Shown: piece after piece, positions 8,335-16,098 of the stretch
Numbering within the stretch: position 1 is the first letter of the stretch
How the letters are laid out: every line of letters begins with the position of its first letter
Source: QHXQ01 sp963788965
Lineage (GTDB): Bacteria; Acidobacteriota; Blastocatellia; Pyrinomonadales; Pyrinomonadaceae
Direction: 5' to 3'
DNA: 64,000 nucleotides
NCBI GenBank assembly: GCA_963788965.1
Contig: CAWBIK010000006.1
Location: 868,001 to 932,000, forward strand
Translations under genes and position numbers: made by a program
The notes under the pieces: generated by a model
What the model was told of the DNA's origin: nothing
The model's input: only the letters and a program-made list of their open reading frames with translations
Database searches by the model: none

Positions 8335-8831
8335 TTAACGGCGCTCGAACTTCTCGCGCATGCGTGCTTCGACCACTGGCGGCACTAGACCCTTTGATCG
8401 AGCCGCCGAGTTGCGCCACCTCTTTGACGAGCCGCGAACTGACATAAGAATAAGCTTCGGCAGGCATCATGAAGACCGTCTCGATGCGCGGCTCAAGCCT
8501 GCGGTTCATCAACGCCATCTGTAGCTCATACTCGTAATCGGAGAACGCGCGGATGCCGCGCACCACAGCCACAGCCTGCCGCGCGGCGGCGTACTCCATC
8601 AATAGACCCTCGAAATCTTCCACCACCAGCCGGCATGGGCCGCTGCTGAACTCGGCCAGCACGGCCCGCCAACAACTCGCGTCGTTCCGCGACCGTGAAT
8701 AGCGGTTGCTTGTGCGGGTTGATGACGATGGCGACGATGATCTCGTCGAACAACTTACAGCCACGCGCGATGATGTCGAGGTGGCCGTTGGTCACCGGGT
8801 CGAATGAGCCGGGGTAGATCGCTCGTCGCAT
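8335..8831 (-). CDS. coaD: Phosphopantetheine adenylyltransferase CoaD (frameshifted in this sequence)
   Basis: Penultimate enzyme of coenzyme A synthesis, 4'-phosphopantetheine + ATP to dephospho-CoA. The start MRRAIYPGSFDPVTNGHLDI carries the nucleotidyltransferase TNGH motif. RGIRAFSDYEYE and YSYVSSRLVKEVA follow in a second frame, and LVPPVVEARMREKFERR in a third. Two single-base corrections (one G fewer at 8665-8667 and at 8390-8392, written as C on the plus strand) restore one continuous frame of about 164 aa, the usual length. Since CoaD is normally essential, sequencing error is likelier than gene loss. The frame also opens upstream of 8831, but the conserved MRRAIYPGSF start fixes the ATG. 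Confidence 0.85.
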
Positions 8832-8885
8832 AGCTAGCAGCGGGGCGTGTAAGCTTGATGGAACGACAGCGAACTTAGCACCGAA

Positions 8886-8945
8886 TAAAAGCAGTGACAA
8901 GTGGGAACGAGCAGTAGGCAGTAGATAGTAGGCAGTTGGCAGTTA
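8886..8945. repeat. AGTAGGCAG-type intergenic word repeat
   Basis: Five near-copies of GCAGTAGGCAGT/AGATAGTAGGCAGTTGGCAGTT follow a GTGACAAG word, inside the 427-bp gene-free spacer between coaD and metH. No coding potential is seen. Confidence 0.55.
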
Positions 8946-9150
8946 AGACAACCTCAATGGGAAAGAAGACGACGGCAGCGACAGTTAAGCTCAAACTGCA
9001 TTCTTTAATAGCCGTACTTTCTTTAACGGCCTACTGCTTTTAGTTACTTGACACGCATTGCCGGTGGTGTTTCAATTACGACACAGAAAAACGTGGTGAG
9101 TTAAGGCGACTTGCGGCCACGTAAAATAAACAGCTAAACAGCTCGGCACG

Positions 9151-9222
9151 TCTCGCCTGAAGGCGAGATCACACGCAAACAGGCTTTCCGAGGTTCGCGG
9201 CCCCGCGTTGTTTAGCGCGGGG
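9151..9222 (+). promoter_or_regulatory. Two-hairpin leader upstream of metH
   Basis: Hairpin 1 is TCTCGCC-TGAA-GGCGAGA (9151-9168, perfect 7-bp stem). Hairpin 2 is CCCCGCG/CGCGGGG (9201-9207 with 9216-9222) followed by TTTAACTTT. It ends 37 bp before the metH ATG. The second looks like a weak attenuator. I could not match the leader to a known cobalamin, SAM or SAH riboswitch. Transcription of this leader is assumed. Confidence 0.35.
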
Positions 9223-9258
9223 TTTAACTTTGCAGTGCGGCAGAATTGAACGACTGGC

Positions 9259-12200
9259 ATGAGTAAGTTTCTCGATACATTGCGCGAGCGCATCGTCGTC
9301 TTCGACGGCGCGATGGGCACGAATCTGCAAGTGCAGAATTTGACGCTGGACGATCAGGGCGGGCTGCAGTTTGAAGGCTGCCCGGAGTACCTGCTGATCA
9401 GTAAACCGGCGGCGGTCGAGCGCGTCCACGCCGCGTTCCTCGAAGTCGGCTGCGACGTGGTGGAGACAAACTCGTTCGGCGGCACGCCCGTCGTCCTCGC
9501 CGAGTACGGCATCGCCGACATGGCTTACGAGTTGAACCTGCGCGCCGCGCAGTTGGCCAAACGTGTCGCCGCCGATTTCGCCACGCCGGATCGGCCGCGT
9601 TGGGTGGCCGGCTCAATCGGGCCGGGCACGAAGTTGCCGACGCTTGGGCACATCACGTTCAAAGAACTCAAGACCGCTTACACCGAGCAGGTGCGCGGGC
9701 TGCTGGACGGCGGCGCGGACTTGCTGATCGTCGAAACCTGTCAAGACTTGTTGCAAACCAAGTCGGCGCTCGCGGCGATCTTTTCCGAGTTCAAACGAAG
9801 CGCACGCCGCGTGCCCGTCATCGCGCAAGTGACCATCGAAGTCTTCGGCACGATGCTCAACGGCACGGAGATCGGTGCGGCGCTGACGGCGCTCGCGCCG
9901 TTCCCCATCGACGTGATCGGCATGAACTGCGGCACGGGGCCGAAGCACATGACCGAGTCGATCCGCTATCTCTGCGAGAACGCGCCGCTGCCCGTGTCCG
10001 TGTTGCCGAACGCGGGGCTGCCTGAAGTTAAAGACGGCCAGCAGCATTACGGCGAGACGCCCGAATCGTTCACGGCTCAACTGGTCCACTTCGCCAGAGA
10101 CTTCGGCGTTAACATCGTCGGCGGTTGTTGCGGCACGACGCCCGCGCACCTGAAGTTGGTGGTCGAGACGATGCGGCAGTTCACGCCCAAAGTGCGCGAG
10201 GCGAAACTGATCCCGGCCGCCTCTTCGATCTACATACAGCAGCCTTACGTGCAGGACACGTCGTTTCTGATCGTCGGCGAGCGCGTCAACGCTTCCGGCT
10301 CAAAGAAGATGCGCGACCTCTTGAACGCGGAAGATTGGGACGGCCTCGTCTCGCTTGCACGCGCGCAGGAACGCGAGGGCGCGCACATCCTCGATGTGAA
10401 CGTGGACTACGTCGGGCGCAACGGCGAAGAGGACATGCACGAGTTGGCCGCAAAACTCGTGACGCAAGTTCGCATCCCGCTCATGTTCGACTCGACCGAG
10501 TGGCAGAAGATGGAAGCGGGGCTTGAGCACGCGGGCGGCAAGTCGATCCTCAACTCGACGAACTACGAAGACGGCGAGCCGCGCTTCTTTAAAGTGATCG
10601 AGTTGGCGCAGGAATACGGCGCGAGCGTCGTCATCGGCACGATTGACGAGCAGGGTATGGCGCGCACGGCCGACGACAAGTTGCGGATCGCGCGCCGCGC
10701 ATACGAACAAGCGACGCAAGAGCTTGGCTTGCCCGCCACCGACATCTTCTTCGACCCGCTGGCGCTGCCTATCTCGACCGGCATCGAAGAAGATCGCCGC
10801 AACGCAGCCGAAACGCTCGCCGCCGTGCGCCGGATCAAAGAGGAGTTGCCCGGCGCGTTCACTATTCTCGGCGTGTCGAACATCTCCTTCGGTCTGTCGC
10901 CCGCGTCGCGCGTCGTCTTAAACTCCGTGTTCCTACATGAAGCGGTCACGGCCGGACTCGACGCTGCCATCGTAAACGCAAGCAAGATCGTCCCGCTCAA
11001 CCGCATCGCCGAGCGTGAGCTTGAAGTCGCGCGGCAACTCATCTATGACGAGCGCAAGTTCGACGGCGACGTTTGCATTTATGATCCGCTCACCGAGTTT
11101 ACAAAGTTGTTCGAGGGCGTGACGACCAAGAAGGTCAAGCAGGACGATGCGAACTTGCCGGTCGAAGAACGTTTGAAGCAGCACATCATCGACGGCGAGA
11201 AACTTCGGTTGGAAGATAACCTGAACCTCGCGCTGCAAACACATCCGGCGCTCGACATCATCAACGACATTCTGCTCGACGGCATGAAGACGGTCGGCGA
11301 GTTGTTTGGCAGCGGGCAGATGCAGTTGCCCTTCGTCTTGCAATCGGCCGAAGTGATGAAGACTGCCGTGCGCTTCCTCGAACCGTTCATGGAAAAGACG
11401 GGCGGCGCGACGACCAAAGGCACGATGATCTTGGCGACCGTGAAGGGCGACGTACACGACATCGGCAAGAACCTCGTAGACATCATCCTGACCAATAACG
11501 GTTATCGCGTGATCAATCTCGGCATCAAGCAGCCGGTTGAAAACATCCTGCGCGCATACGAAGAACACGGCGCGGACGCCATCGGCATGTCCGGGTTGCT
11601 CGTCAAGTCCACGCTCATCATGCGCGAGAACCTTGAGTTGATGAACGAACGCGGCATCAAAGTGCCGACGGTCCTCGGCGGTGCGGCGCTCACGCGGCGC
11701 TACGTCGAAGAAGATTTGAAGACGCTCTATCAAGGTCAACTCTTTTACGCGCGCGATGCCTTCGACGGTCTGCACACGATGGACGCGTTGACCGGCGGCG
11801 CGGGCGCAGCCGCGCAGGCACAACAAGTCAAACGTGCGGCCGCCGCAGCCGCCGCAAGCGGCAACGGCGCGACTGATGCCACTGACGCGACGGACGATCT
11901 GATCGGCGAAGAGGCGAAGCTCGGCATACGTAAGCCCGCCCGCCCGCGCGGCATACTCCGCAGCGAAGCGGAGACGACGCACACGCGCCGCTCGGACGTG
12001 AGCCCCGATGCACCCGTCCCGCGTGCGCCCTTCTACGGCGCGCGCGTCGTCGCAGATGTGCCGCTTGAAGAGGTCTTCGCATTCGTCAACGAGCCTGCGC
12101 TCTTTAAGGGTCAGTGGCAATTCAAGCAGGGGCGCAAGTCGGCGGACGAGTATCGCGCGTTGGTCGCAGAGAAAGTGCGCCCTGTCTATGAAGAACTGAA

Positions 12201-12810
12201 GGCGCGCTCAAAGCGTGAAGCGTTGTTGTCGCCGCGCTTGGTTTATGGCTACTTCCCGTGTCAGTCCGCAGGCAACGACCTCGTTATCTATCACGACGAC
12301 GAGCGCACGGAGCGCATGCGCTTCACCTTCCCGCGCCAGCCCGCAGGGAAGCGCCTGTGCCTCGCCGATTATTTCGCGGCGCAAGATTCGGGGCGCGTCG
12401 ATGTGGTCGCGTTCCAACTCGTCACGGTCGGGCAACGTGCGAGTGAATATGCGCACGAGTTGTTTGCGGCCGACAACTACGCAGACTATCTATACTTCCA
12501 CGGCTTGAGCGTCGAAGCGGCCGAGGCGCTCGCAGAGTTGTGGCATAAGCGCGTGCGCGCGGAGTTGGGCATCGCGGCAAAGGATGCACCGGAACTGGCG
12601 AAGCTGTTCCATCAAGGCTATCAAGGCTCGCGCTTCAGCTTCGGCTATCCGGCGTGCCCTAGTCTCGAAGACCAGACCAAACTGTTCGAGTTGCTCGGCC
12701 CTGAGCGCATCGGCGTGACGCTGACCGAAGAGTTTCAGCTTGAGCCGGAGCAGTCCACGTCCGCCATCATCGTGCATCACCCAGAGGCGAAGTATTTTTC
12801 GATTGACTGA
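9259..12810 (+). CDS. metH: Cobalamin-dependent methionine synthase MetH
   Basis: Full-length 1183-aa enzyme that transfers the methyl group of 5-methyltetrahydrofolate to homocysteine via methylcobalamin. Domains in order are: homocysteine-binding barrel (about 1-310) with zinc-ligand cysteines in MNCGTGP (~222) and GGCCGTT (~290-291); pterin-binding barrel (about 340-600, FLIVGERVNASGSKKM); helical cap (about 650-730); B12-binding Rossmann domain with GDVHDIGKN (His ~733 is the lower cobalt ligand) and SGLLVKST; and a reactivation domain ending with the SAM-binding GYPACPS motif. A low-complexity Ala/Thr-Asp linker (about 850-885) joins the last two domains. It starts with ATG without a clear Shine-Dalgarno and is preceded by a hairpin leader. 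Confidence 0.97.
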   Translation: MSKFLDTLRERIVVFDGAMGTNLQVQNLTLDDQGGLQFEGCPEYLLISKPAAVERVHAAFLEVGCDVVETNSFGGTPVVLAEYGIADMAYELNLRAAQLAKRVAADFATPDRPRWVAGSIGPGTKLPTLGHITFKELKTAYTEQVRGLLDGGADLLIVETCQDLLQTKSALAAIFSEFKRSARRVPVIAQVTIEVFGTMLNGTEIGAALTALAPFPIDVIGMNCGTGPKHMTESIRYLCENAPLPVSVLPNAGLPEVKDGQQHYGETPESFTAQLVHFARDFGVNIVGGCCGTTPAHLKLVVETMRQFTPKVREAKLIPAASSIYIQQPYVQDTSFLIVGERVNASGSKKMRDLLNAEDWDGLVSLARAQEREGAHILDVNVDYVGRNGEEDMHELAAKLVTQVRIPLMFDSTEWQKMEAGLEHAGGKSILNSTNYEDGEPRFFKVIELAQEYGASVVIGTIDEQGMARTADDKLRIARRAYEQATQELGLPATDIFFDPLALPISTGIEEDRRNAAETLAAVRRIKEELPGAFTILGVSNISFGLSPASRVVLNSVFLHEAVTAGLDAAIVNASKIVPLNRIAERELEVARQLIYDERKFDGDVCIYDPLTEFTKLFEGVTTKKVKQDDANLPVEERLKQHIIDGEKLRLEDNLNLALQTHPALDIINDILLDGMKTVGELFGSGQMQLPFVLQSAEVMKTAVRFLEPFMEKTGGATTKGTMILATVKGDVHDIGKNLVDIILTNNGYRVINLGIKQPVENILRAYEEHGADAIGMSGLLVKSTLIMRENLELMNERGIKVPTVLGGAALTRRYVEEDLKTLYQGQLFYARDAFDGLHTMDALTGGAGAAAQAQQVKRAAAAAAASGNGATDATDATDDLIGEEAKLGIRKPARPRGILRSEAETTHTRRSDVSPDAPVPRAPFYGARVVADVPLEEVFAFVNEPALFKGQWQFKQGRKSADEYRALVAEKVRPVYEELKARSKREALLSPRLVYGYFPCQSAGNDLVIYHDDERTERMRFTFPRQPAGKRLCLADYFAAQDSGRVDVVAFQLVTVGQRASEYAHELFAADNYADYLYFHGLSVEAAEALAELWHKRVRAELGIAAKDAPELAKLFHQGYQGSRFSFGYPACPSLEDQTKLFELLGPERIGVTLTEEFQLEPEQSTSAIIVHHPEAKYFSID

Positions 12811-12818
12811 GTGGCTCA

Positions 12819-12847
12819 TCTCAAATCTGCAAGCTCACATTTGAGAT
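12819..12847. terminator. Hairpin between metH and the acyltransferase gene
   Basis: ATCTCAAAT (12819-12827) and ATTTGAGAT (12839-12847) form a perfect 9-bp stem with an 11-nt loop, just after the metH stop. There is no T-tract. It ends 8 bp before the acyltransferase ATG, so it might attenuate read-through or affect translation of that gene. Confidence 0.5.
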
Positions 12848-12855
12848 CAGTAAGC

Positions 12856-13791
12856 ATGTTGCAGCCAGAACTCGAAACACCGCCCCATGCGCTCGATGAA
12901 CCTGCCGAAGTCGGGCTAAGCGCGACCGCGCCGACGACCGCCGAACTCGCCGTGCTCGCGCCGATGGAGCGGTTCGCGTTCCGCGTAACGCACCGGATGA
13001 ATCAGGGCCGGTGGAAACGTTTCTGGACATTGTGCCAACGCACGTTGGGCGCGGGTTGGATCAGGTTGGCGACTTACAACCTGATGCAAGTTTATGGGCT
13101 TGAGCATATCGAAGCGGTTGATCACGAGCGACCTATTCTGCTCGTCGCCAATCATCGTTCGTTCTTCGATATGTATGTCGTCTCGACCGAGTTGTTCCGC
13201 CGGACCAACTGGCGCAAAGAACTTTTCTTTCCCGTGCGCGGGCGCTTCTTCTACGAGTCGCTGCCGGGCATGTTCGTCAATCTCGTGATGGGTTGGTGGT
13301 CCATGTATCCGCCGTTCTTCGCGGGCGGCGACAAGCCGCTGGTCGAGAAACGCGAGTTCGACAAGTTCTCGATGCGCCGCTTAGTGGACATCTGCCAACG
13401 CGGCGCGGGGCACATCATCGGCTTCCATCCCGAAGGCACGCGCAACAAGGGCGCAGACCCGTACACGTACCTGCGCCCGCAACCCGGCATCGGTCGCGTC
13501 ATCAAAGCGGCCGAGCCGCAGGTCATCCCAGTCTTCATCGCCGGCCTCGGCAACGACCTGCCGCGCCAGGTCCTCGGCAACTGGACCGGCGGCCCGCCCA
13601 TTCGCATACACTTCGGGCCGGCGCTCGACCTTGCCCCGTTTCGCGCCAAGCCCGACCGCCTACGCACGCACAAAGAGATCGCCGACTTCGTCATGACCAA
13701 GATCGCCGAACTCGGCGAACAAGATCGCGCGCTTTATATGAAGCAGCAAATCGATCACAAAGACACAAAGGAAATGATGAAGACGGAATGA
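12856..13791 (+). CDS. 1-acylglycerol-3-phosphate acyltransferase-like protein (PlsC family)
   Basis: Membrane-associated acyltransferase of about 311 aa. The catalytic NHRSFFD motif (NHxxxxD, about residue 97) and the FHPEGTRNKG substrate motif (about 190-200) identify the PlsC/GPAT family, which acylates lysophosphatidate or related glycerolipids. I chose ATG 12856. The frame opens at GTG 12811 directly after the metH stop, but that extension overlaps the hairpin. The last ~13 residues (IDHKDTKEMMKTE) are encoded by a CACAAAGACACAAAGG word like the palindromic repeats of this genome and are not part of the family. Its neighbour is a lipid kinase, and a second PlsC domain lies in the 16-20 kb fusion. 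Confidence 0.85.
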   Translation: MLQPELETPPHALDEPAEVGLSATAPTTAELAVLAPMERFAFRVTHRMNQGRWKRFWTLCQRTLGAGWIRLATYNLMQVYGLEHIEAVDHERPILLVANHRSFFDMYVVSTELFRRTNWRKELFFPVRGRFFYESLPGMFVNLVMGWWSMYPPFFAGGDKPLVEKREFDKFSMRRLVDICQRGAGHIIGFHPEGTRNKGADPYTYLRPQPGIGRVIKAAEPQVIPVFIAGLGNDLPRQVLGNWTGGPPIRIHFGPALDLAPFRAKPDRLRTHKEIADFVMTKIAELGEQDRALYMKQQIDHKDTKEMMKTE

Positions 13792-13797
13792 TGACTG

Positions 13798-13860
13798 ATC
13801 AATAACAGCTTATTCATCATTCATCTTGTCCATCGTTCATCATTCGACCTTCATCGTTTC
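13798..13860. repeat. TTCATCATTCATC-type intergenic word repeat
   Basis: Repeated TTCATC/TTCATCATTC words fill the 78-bp gap between the acyltransferase and lipid kinase genes. The same words form the stem of the hairpin at 48597-48679. Confidence 0.5.
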
Positions 13861-13869
13861 CGCTGACTT

Positions 13870-14817
13870 ATGACGCTGCCACTTGTCATCATCAATCCGG
13901 CTTCGGCCAGCGGCACGACGGGCGAACAGTGGCCGCGATTGGCAAGCGACGTGCGCGCACACTTCGGGCCGTTTGCTTGCGCGTTCACAGACGGGCCGGG
14001 CAACGGCCGGCGCATCGCCGCCCGTGAAGCACAAGCCGGTCGCCGCCTGATCATCGCCTGCGGTGGCGACGGCACGATCTCCGAAGTGGCCAACGGCATA
14101 CTTGAGTCGGGCGCGGACGCGGAGTTAGGCGTCTTGCCAAACGGCACGGGCGGCGATTTTCGACGCACGCTTCAGTTGCCCGCGCGCGGTGCTGCCGCCG
14201 CTGCCGCACTGCGGACAGGACGCACCCGACTCATCGACGTTGGGCGCGTGGAATATGTGGATCACGACGGCACAGAGGCGGCACGGTTTTTCTTAAACGT
14301 CGCATCGTGCGGCATGGGCGGCGAAGTAATCAAACGCGTGAAGGATGAAGGGGCGTCGTGGCTGCCGAAAGGCGCGGCGCGCTGGCTCGGCGGGCGCGCT
14401 ACGTTCGCCGCGGCCGCGCTGCAAACGACGCTGAGCTATACGAAGCCCACCGTTAAAGTGCAATTGGATGACGGACCTGAAAGACATCTGACAGTTGCCA
14501 ACCTCTGCGTCGCCAATGCGCGCTACTTCGGGGGCGGCATGAAGATCGCGCCAGATGCAAAGCTCGACGACGGACTGCTCGACGTGGTCGCGCTCGGCGA
14601 CCTCGACACGCTGACGATCCTCACTAACGTCTATAAGCTCTACCTCGGCACACACCTCGGCATGCAACAAGTGCATCACGCCCAAGCCACACGCCTCACA
14701 GCCCGTTCGGCAGCAGCCGAACACGTGTTGCTCGAAGTTGACGGCGAACTTGTCGGCACGTTGCCGGCCAGCTTTGCGATCAAGCCTCGTGCGCTACACG
14801 TGCGTGTCCCTGCTTAA
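13870..14817 (+). CDS. Diacylglycerol kinase-like lipid kinase (YegS/DgkB family)
   Basis: ATP-dependent lipid kinase of 315 aa, expected to phosphorylate diacylglycerol or a related lipid. The N-terminus starts TLPLVIINPASASG (nucleotide-binding entry). The catalytic core holds GGDGTISEVANGIL and LGVLPNGTGGDFRRTL, the double-glycine kinase signature of this superfamily. The C-terminal beta domain contains ANARYFGGGMKIAPDAKLDDGLLDVV. It lies 78 bp downstream of the PlsC-like gene on the same strand, which supports a role in phospholipid recycling or synthesis. The true substrate (diacylglycerol, sphingoid base or ether glycerol) is not decided by the sequence. Confidence 0.87.
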   Translation: MTLPLVIINPASASGTTGEQWPRLASDVRAHFGPFACAFTDGPGNGRRIAAREAQAGRRLIIACGGDGTISEVANGILESGADAELGVLPNGTGGDFRRTLQLPARGAAAAAALRTGRTRLIDVGRVEYVDHDGTEAARFFLNVASCGMGGEVIKRVKDEGASWLPKGAARWLGGRATFAAAALQTTLSYTKPTVKVQLDDGPERHLTVANLCVANARYFGGGMKIAPDAKLDDGLLDVVALGDLDTLTILTNVYKLYLGTHLGMQQVHHAQATRLTARSAAAEHVLLEVDGELVGTLPASFAIKPRALHVRVPA

Positions 14818-14874
14818 AAATTTGCGCGTGAGATAACTTATATAGGCAGGCTTGTCGCTGCCCGTGCTGGTTCT

Positions 14875-16002
14875 TTATGCGAACGCGCCTTTGCCGAGGA
14901 AGTGCGCGCGCACGTAAGCAGTGGTGTCTTGCAAAGTATCCTGCGGGTCGCGGGTGGTGAAGCCGAGATCGCGCTCGGCCTTCGTCGCGTCGAGATACCA
15001 GAAGTATTCGGCCTGTTCAACCTCGTCGGGTTTGACAGGCGGTGCGAGTTGCCAGTGGCGGTAGAGCGTGTGCAAGGCTTGCGCGCCGGTGACGGCGAGC
15101 TTTGACGGCAGAGAGAAGCGCGGCGCGGCAACTTTCGTCAGTCGTTCCAGTCGCTCGAAGAATTTGGCGAACGACCAGTTGGCCGCGCCGAGCAGATAGC
15201 GTTCGCCGTGTTGGCCGCGCGCGAGCGCCGTCGGCAACACTTGCGCCACGTCGCGCGCGTCCACGAAACTCAAGCCACCACCGGGCACGCTCATGATCTT
15301 GCGCGCGAGAAAATCAAGAATGACTTTCGTTGAACTGAGCCGCTCGTCGCCGGGGCCGAGTAACAGACTCGGATTGACGATGACGAGGCGCTGCCCGCGC
15401 CCCGCGAAGTGTTCGAGCGCGACGCGCTCTTGATAGAACTTGCTCGCGTAGTAAGGCCAGCGCGCGATGATGTCGAGCGGCGCGGGCCAGTTCTCATCAG
15501 GGACGATCTTCTCGTCGTCCGTAACCGCAATCGTCCCGCTCGTCGAGACGAGCAGCATGTTGCGGACGCCCGCCGCGCGCGCCGCCTGACACAGCAGGCG
15601 CGTGCCCTCAACGTGCAGTTCATACATCTTGGGCGCGTCCGTGCGCTCGCGTGAGACGCGGCCCGCGAGATGGTACACCGCGCCGACATTGGCGACGGCG
15701 CGATTCACGTCGTCAGCATTCATGATCGAGCCGGTCACAACTTCGACGCCCAACTCTGTGAGCCACGTGGGCGCTGAAGTGGCGAACACGCGCACACGTT
15801 TTTCACCAGCGGCGACCAACTGCCGAACCAGATGCGCGCCGAGAAAACCCGTGCCGCCCGTCACCAACATCACGGGCACAGCGCGCGGCACTAGCGCCGT
15901 GGTCTGCGCGGTCGCACCCTTTGTCGCGCCGCGCTTGGCCGCACGTTTGACCGGACTCTTTTTCGTCGCCGTCTTACGCGGCGCAGCCTTCTTCGTAGTC
16001 AT
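14875..16002 (-). CDS. NAD-dependent epimerase/reductase with histone-like Lys/Ala N-terminus
   Basis: Extended short-chain dehydrogenase of 375 aa. Residues 1-40 are a Lys/Ala/Thr-rich tail (TTKKAAPRKTATKKSPVKR) like those of histone H1-type proteins. The Rossmann motif VTGGTGFLGAHLV follows at about 47-58, and the catalytic YYASK at about 190. The closest group by sight is the dihydroflavonol-4-reductase/HpnA-like epimerases. It is the last gene of the minus-strand unit with the ElbD-like fusion (76-bp gap), so a role in lipid or sterol-type reduction is plausible but not shown. ATG at 16002; an upstream word repeat separates it from the fusion gene. Confidence 0.8.
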   Translation of the reverse strand: MTTKKAAPRKTATKKSPVKRAAKRGATKGATAQTTALVPRAVPVMLVTGGTGFLGAHLVRQLVAAGEKRVRVFATSAPTWLTELGVEVVTGSIMNADDVNRAVANVGAVYHLAGRVSRERTDAPKMYELHVEGTRLLCQAARAAGVRNMLLVSTSGTIAVTDDEKIVPDENWPAPLDIIARWPYYASKFYQERVALEHFAGRGQRLVIVNPSLLLGPGDERLSSTKVILDFLARKIMSVPGGGLSFVDARDVAQVLPTALARGQHGERYLLGAANWSFAKFFERLERLTKVAAPRFSLPSKLAVTGAQALHTLYRHWQLAPPVKPDEVEQAEYFWYLDATKAERDLGFTTRDPQDTLQDTTAYVRAHFLGKGAFA

Positions 16003-16012
16003 AAAATAGGGC

Positions 16013-16098
16013 AGCGGTCAGTAGTCAGCTTTCAGCTTTTCGTCTTTAGCTCATCGCTGGTTGCTGACCGCTCCTTCGTCACTTGTCACTTGTCACTG
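16013..16098. repeat. GGTCAG / GTCACTT word repeat forming a hairpin
   Basis: AGCGGTCAG (16013-16021) pairs with CTGACCGCT (16064-16072). Between them are CAGCTTT words, and after them three CACTTGT words that encode the C-terminal residues VTSDK of the upstream fusion protein. Confidence 0.55.

Noticed and set aside
8886..8945. CRISPR-like repeat array
   Set aside because: Repeats are short, drifting and without regular spacers, and no cas genes are present.
9060..9258. Cobalamin, SAM or SAH riboswitch upstream of metH
   Set aside because: I could not find the conserved core sequences of these classes; only generic hairpins are present.
10933..12120. A 395-codon open frame antisense to metH
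   Set aside because: Composition-driven shadow of the metH codons; no start signals or homologous motifs seen.
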